From NCBI GenBank assembly GCA_033856275.1, contig JAWVFJ010000027.1:1-64000 (forward strand): DNA of 64,000 bases, read 5' to 3'. Positions 62,141-64,000 of the stretch are shown in pieces. Source of the DNA: VRUE01 sp033856275 (GTDB taxonomy: Bacteria; Actinomycetota; Thermoleophilia; Solirubrobacterales; 70-9). A model generated the notes under the pieces. That model was not told where the DNA came from. It saw nothing but the letters and a program-made list of their open reading frames with translations, and did no database searches. Both the position numbers and the translations under genes were made by a program. Within the stretch, counting starts at the first letter, position 1, and every line of letters begins with the position of its first letter.

Positions 62141-63301
62141 ATGCCCCCGGCTCGATCCGAGCGCCACTATGCGCCGATCCCGTTTTGGCGCAGGGCGCGG
62201 CGGATCCTCCTGCTCTCAGCGGTTGCCTGTCTGATCCCCGCTGGGATCTCATACGTGGACGCGATGAGCGAAAAGCACAACGTCAGCGCCGGCGTCTCCA
62301 GCGTCGAGTGGCTGCGACAGCACGGTGGCAACTCTCTCGTCTCCCAGATCGAGAACTGGTACTACACGCTGACCGCGCCAGAAAAGGGTGGGCCTCCCCT
62401 TCGCTCGCTTCCAAGCGTCGGTGTCGCCGACACCTCCGGATCCGACGAATCGGCGCCCCAACCGGCCTACCGCCCGCCCAGGGTCGTCCCGATCATCCAC
62501 CCGGCGCTGCCAGGCGAGGGCGTTTGGAAGCCAGCTGCCAAGGGCGCCGGGCCGCGGCCTCCGGTCCTGGTGACCACCTTCCGCAGCGATCCCGAATACC
62601 CACAGTTCGTCGCGGGAGTCGCCTGGATCGACTCGACTCGCACCCACCTCTCCTATGTCCCTGGCCTGGCCGAGCCGCCCCCACCTCTCTCCCATCGCGG
62701 GTCTTCCGAGGTGCCCGATGCGCTGCGCAAGCGCGTCGTCGCGACCTTCAACGGCGGCTTTCCGCTGGAAACCTCGGGCGGCGGCCTGATCTACCGCGGC
62801 AGGGTGGTGGAGGCGATGGTCAATGGGGCCGCGACGGTCGTCGAGTATCGCGACGGAAGAGTCGACGTAGTGCGCTGGCACCGAGGCCCACGCGCGCCCG
62901 CGAACGTCTGGTTCGCGAAGCAGAACCTTCCGCCGATCATCTACGAAGGGCGCCTCAACCCCAATCTGAGCGACGGGCCCGAATGGGGAGAAACCGTCAA
63001 CAACGCGGTCCGGGTTTGGCGCTCGGGACTCGGCATCGACCGCAGGGGCAACCTGATCTACGCGGCGGCCGACAACCAGACCGTCGAATCCCTGGCCAAG
63101 ATCCTGCAGCGCGCCGGCGCCGTGCGGGCGCTCGAGCTCGACATCAACGAAGACTGGACCAGCTTCATCAGCTACAGCCGGCCGAGCGCCATTCGCCCCA
63201 GCAACTTGTTGCCGGAAATGTTCCGCCCGGCCGACCGCTACCTGACGCCCGATGAACGCGATTTCTTCGCCGTCTACGTCCGAGCGGGAGAAAAGTGGTG
63301 A
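62141..63301 (+). CDS. Phosphodiester glycosidase (NAGPA)-like protein
   Basis: 386 aa. One N-terminal TM (about 20-40) anchors an extracytoplasmic domain; the segment VVATFNGGFPLETSGGGLIYRG and the later RALELDINEDWTSF are the NAGPA/DUF2233 signature. It probably cleaves sugar phosphodiesters in the cell wall. It overlaps the next small gene by a few bases. Confidence 0.88.
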   Translation: MPPARSERHYAPIPFWRRARRILLLSAVACLIPAGISYVDAMSEKHNVSAGVSSVEWLRQHGGNSLVSQIENWYYTLTAPEKGGPPLRSLPSVGVADTSGSDESAPQPAYRPPRVVPIIHPALPGEGVWKPAAKGAGPRPPVLVTTFRSDPEYPQFVAGVAWIDSTRTHLSYVPGLAEPPPPLSHRGSSEVPDALRKRVVATFNGGFPLETSGGGLIYRGRVVEAMVNGAATVVEYRDGRVDVVRWHRGPRAPANVWFAKQNLPPIIYEGRLNPNLSDGPEWGETVNNAVRVWRSGLGIDRRGNLIYAAADNQTVESLAKILQRAGAVRALELDINEDWTSFISYSRPSAIRPSNLLPEMFRPADRYLTPDERDFFAVYVRAGEKW

Positions 63302-63534
63302 GCTTGTCACGCAACCCCTCGCCTGGCACCGCCGCCCGCCGATCGCTGCTCGCCGATCTGCTTGCCGCTCTCATCCTCACTCTGCTGACCTTCAAGTTCG
63401 CTGCCGGAATCGGAGTTGTCGGCTTTATCGCTCTCCTCTTGCTCCTGGTGCTCCTCCCCTGGATCGCCGTCGAAGCGACAGTTCACAAGCTGGGCCGGCG
63501 TAGAAAGGCCCAACGGGCAAGAAGCCGCCGCTGA
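63295..63534 (+). CDS. Small membrane protein, hypothetical
   Basis: 79 aa (or 78 from the second of two tandem GTG codons, 63298, which gives a GTGA overlap with the previous stop). Two hydrophobic segments (about 18-37 and 40-60) are followed by a basic tail. I do not recognise a family. It is coupled to the phosphodiester glycosidase-like gene. Confidence 0.65.
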   Translation: MVSLSRNPSPGTAARRSLLADLLAALILTLLTFKFAAGIGVVGFIALLLLLVLLPWIAVEATVHKLGRRRKAQRARSRR

Positions 63535-63558
63535 GCTTGTGCCTGAAAAGATCGAGCG

Positions 63559-64000
63559 ATGCAGGCGCTTCTACTTCGCCACGGCGAGTCCGTCTCCAAC
63601 GCTGACCCGGAGGCGATCGCATTGCCCGCGGAGACCGGTGACCGGCTCAGCGAACGAGGGCGGCAACAGGCGGCTGCCGCGGCGCAGGCTCTGCTGGGAA
63701 TCGGCATCACCCGGCTGCTGAGCAGTCCAATGCACCGGGCCTTGGAAACCGCGGAGCCAGTGAGCGAAGCGCTCGATCTGCCGGTCACCGTCCTGCCCTA
63801 CGTGCACGAGCTCAAAGAGTCCGCCGGCTATGGGCGGCTGAGTGCCGAGGAGCAGAAGCTACGCCGCTGGTCGGCGCGGATGTCGGCGCACCTGGATGAC
63901 CCGAATCACTCTTCCGATGGGGCCGAGTCATTCAACGAGATCGTCTCCAGGGTCAGGCTTTTGAAGGCCGAGCTGGAATCTCAGCCGGAAGGGGAAAAAG
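63559..64000 (+). CDS. Histidine phosphatase family protein (phosphoglycerate-mutase-like), 3' end cut by window
   Basis: About 147 codons seen. The N-terminal LLRHGESVSNAD carries the RHG catalytic motif (His8), and LLSSPMHRALETAEP is the second conserved block. It hydrolyses phosphate esters. The window ends inside the domain. Confidence 0.92.
   Translation, partial: MQALLLRHGESVSNADPEAIALPAETGDRLSERGRQQAAAAAQALLGIGITRLLSSPMHRALETAEPVSEALDLPVTVLPYVHELKESAGYGRLSAEEQKLRRWSARMSAHLDDPNHSSDGAESFNEIVSRVRLLKAELESQPEGEK

Overview
The window is high-GC actinobacterial DNA. Marker content (PptT/PptH-like pair, NhaA-DsbA fusion, cNMP-TrxR fusion, DUF2277, DUF488, mycothiol-style formaldehyde oxidation genes, many PQQ-type beta-propellers) suggests the class Thermoleophilia, order Solirubrobacterales. 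That placement is inference; no rRNA or universal marker was available to prove it. Genes are dense and many overlap by 4 bp (ATGA or GTGA).

Region 1 (1-7.4 kb) is the edge of a polyketide gene cluster on the minus strand: the N-terminal part of a modular type I PKS with a loading AT-ACP followed by KS, a 4'-phosphopantetheinyl transferase with its overlapping PptH-like phosphoesterase, an acyl-CoA carboxylase beta subunit (extender-unit supply), an LmbU-family regulator and a PucR-type regulator. A beta-carbonic anhydrase and a PQQ-propeller lipoprotein follow.

Region 2 (9.6-18.2 kb) is the most unusual part: a minus-strand, translationally coupled gene set that begins with a tRNA gene. The tRNA is a well-formed type I (short variable loop) molecule with anticodon UAA. 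It lies 29 bp upstream of an arginyl-tRNA-synthetase-like gene, followed by a fused PabA-PabB (aminodeoxychorismate synthase), a GNAT, an HDAC/acetylpolyamine-amidohydrolase-like deacetylase, a chorismate-mutase domain protein, a P450 with an altered I-helix, and, after two palindromic repeats, an MbtG-like N-monooxygenase. The only in-frame TTA codon I found in the window is in that last gene. Together these suggest a pathway to an aminated chorismate-derived amino acid (p-aminophenylalanine type) with its own tRNA/synthetase pair. The product and the use of the tRNA are unknown.

Region 3 (18.3-28.3 kb) is mostly housekeeping and stress genes: hydrolase, DUF2277, secreted lipase, DUF488, a helix-turn-helix regulator, YihY, ZIP transporter, SDR, O6-alkylguanine methyltransferase, and a divergent MFS/MarR pair with clear operators. 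A 19-codon peptide ORF sits in the 21.4-21.8 kb gap.

Region 4 (28.3-34.2 kb) has Lon protease, an HxlR regulator and, directly behind it, a tight three-gene cassette of PIN-type nuclease, DGQHR/DndB/ParB-like protein and RelA/SpoT-type nucleotidyltransferase. It looks like an acquired defence or toxin module.

Region 5 (34.3-64 kb) holds a cysteine-less DksA-like protein, NhaA-DsbA, cNMP-TrxR, a formaldehyde-to-CO2 pair (class III ADH plus formate dehydrogenase), a sulfatase/beta-propeller/SUMF1 operon, ABC exporters, an acylphosphatase-LigD phosphoesterase fusion, a PQQ-propeller, a GT39-like protein, a desaturase, and a five-gene LolA-like/ABC/two-component operon. Four copies of a ~45 bp palindrome are dispersed in intergenic spaces. 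No CRISPR array, rRNA or transposase was seen.
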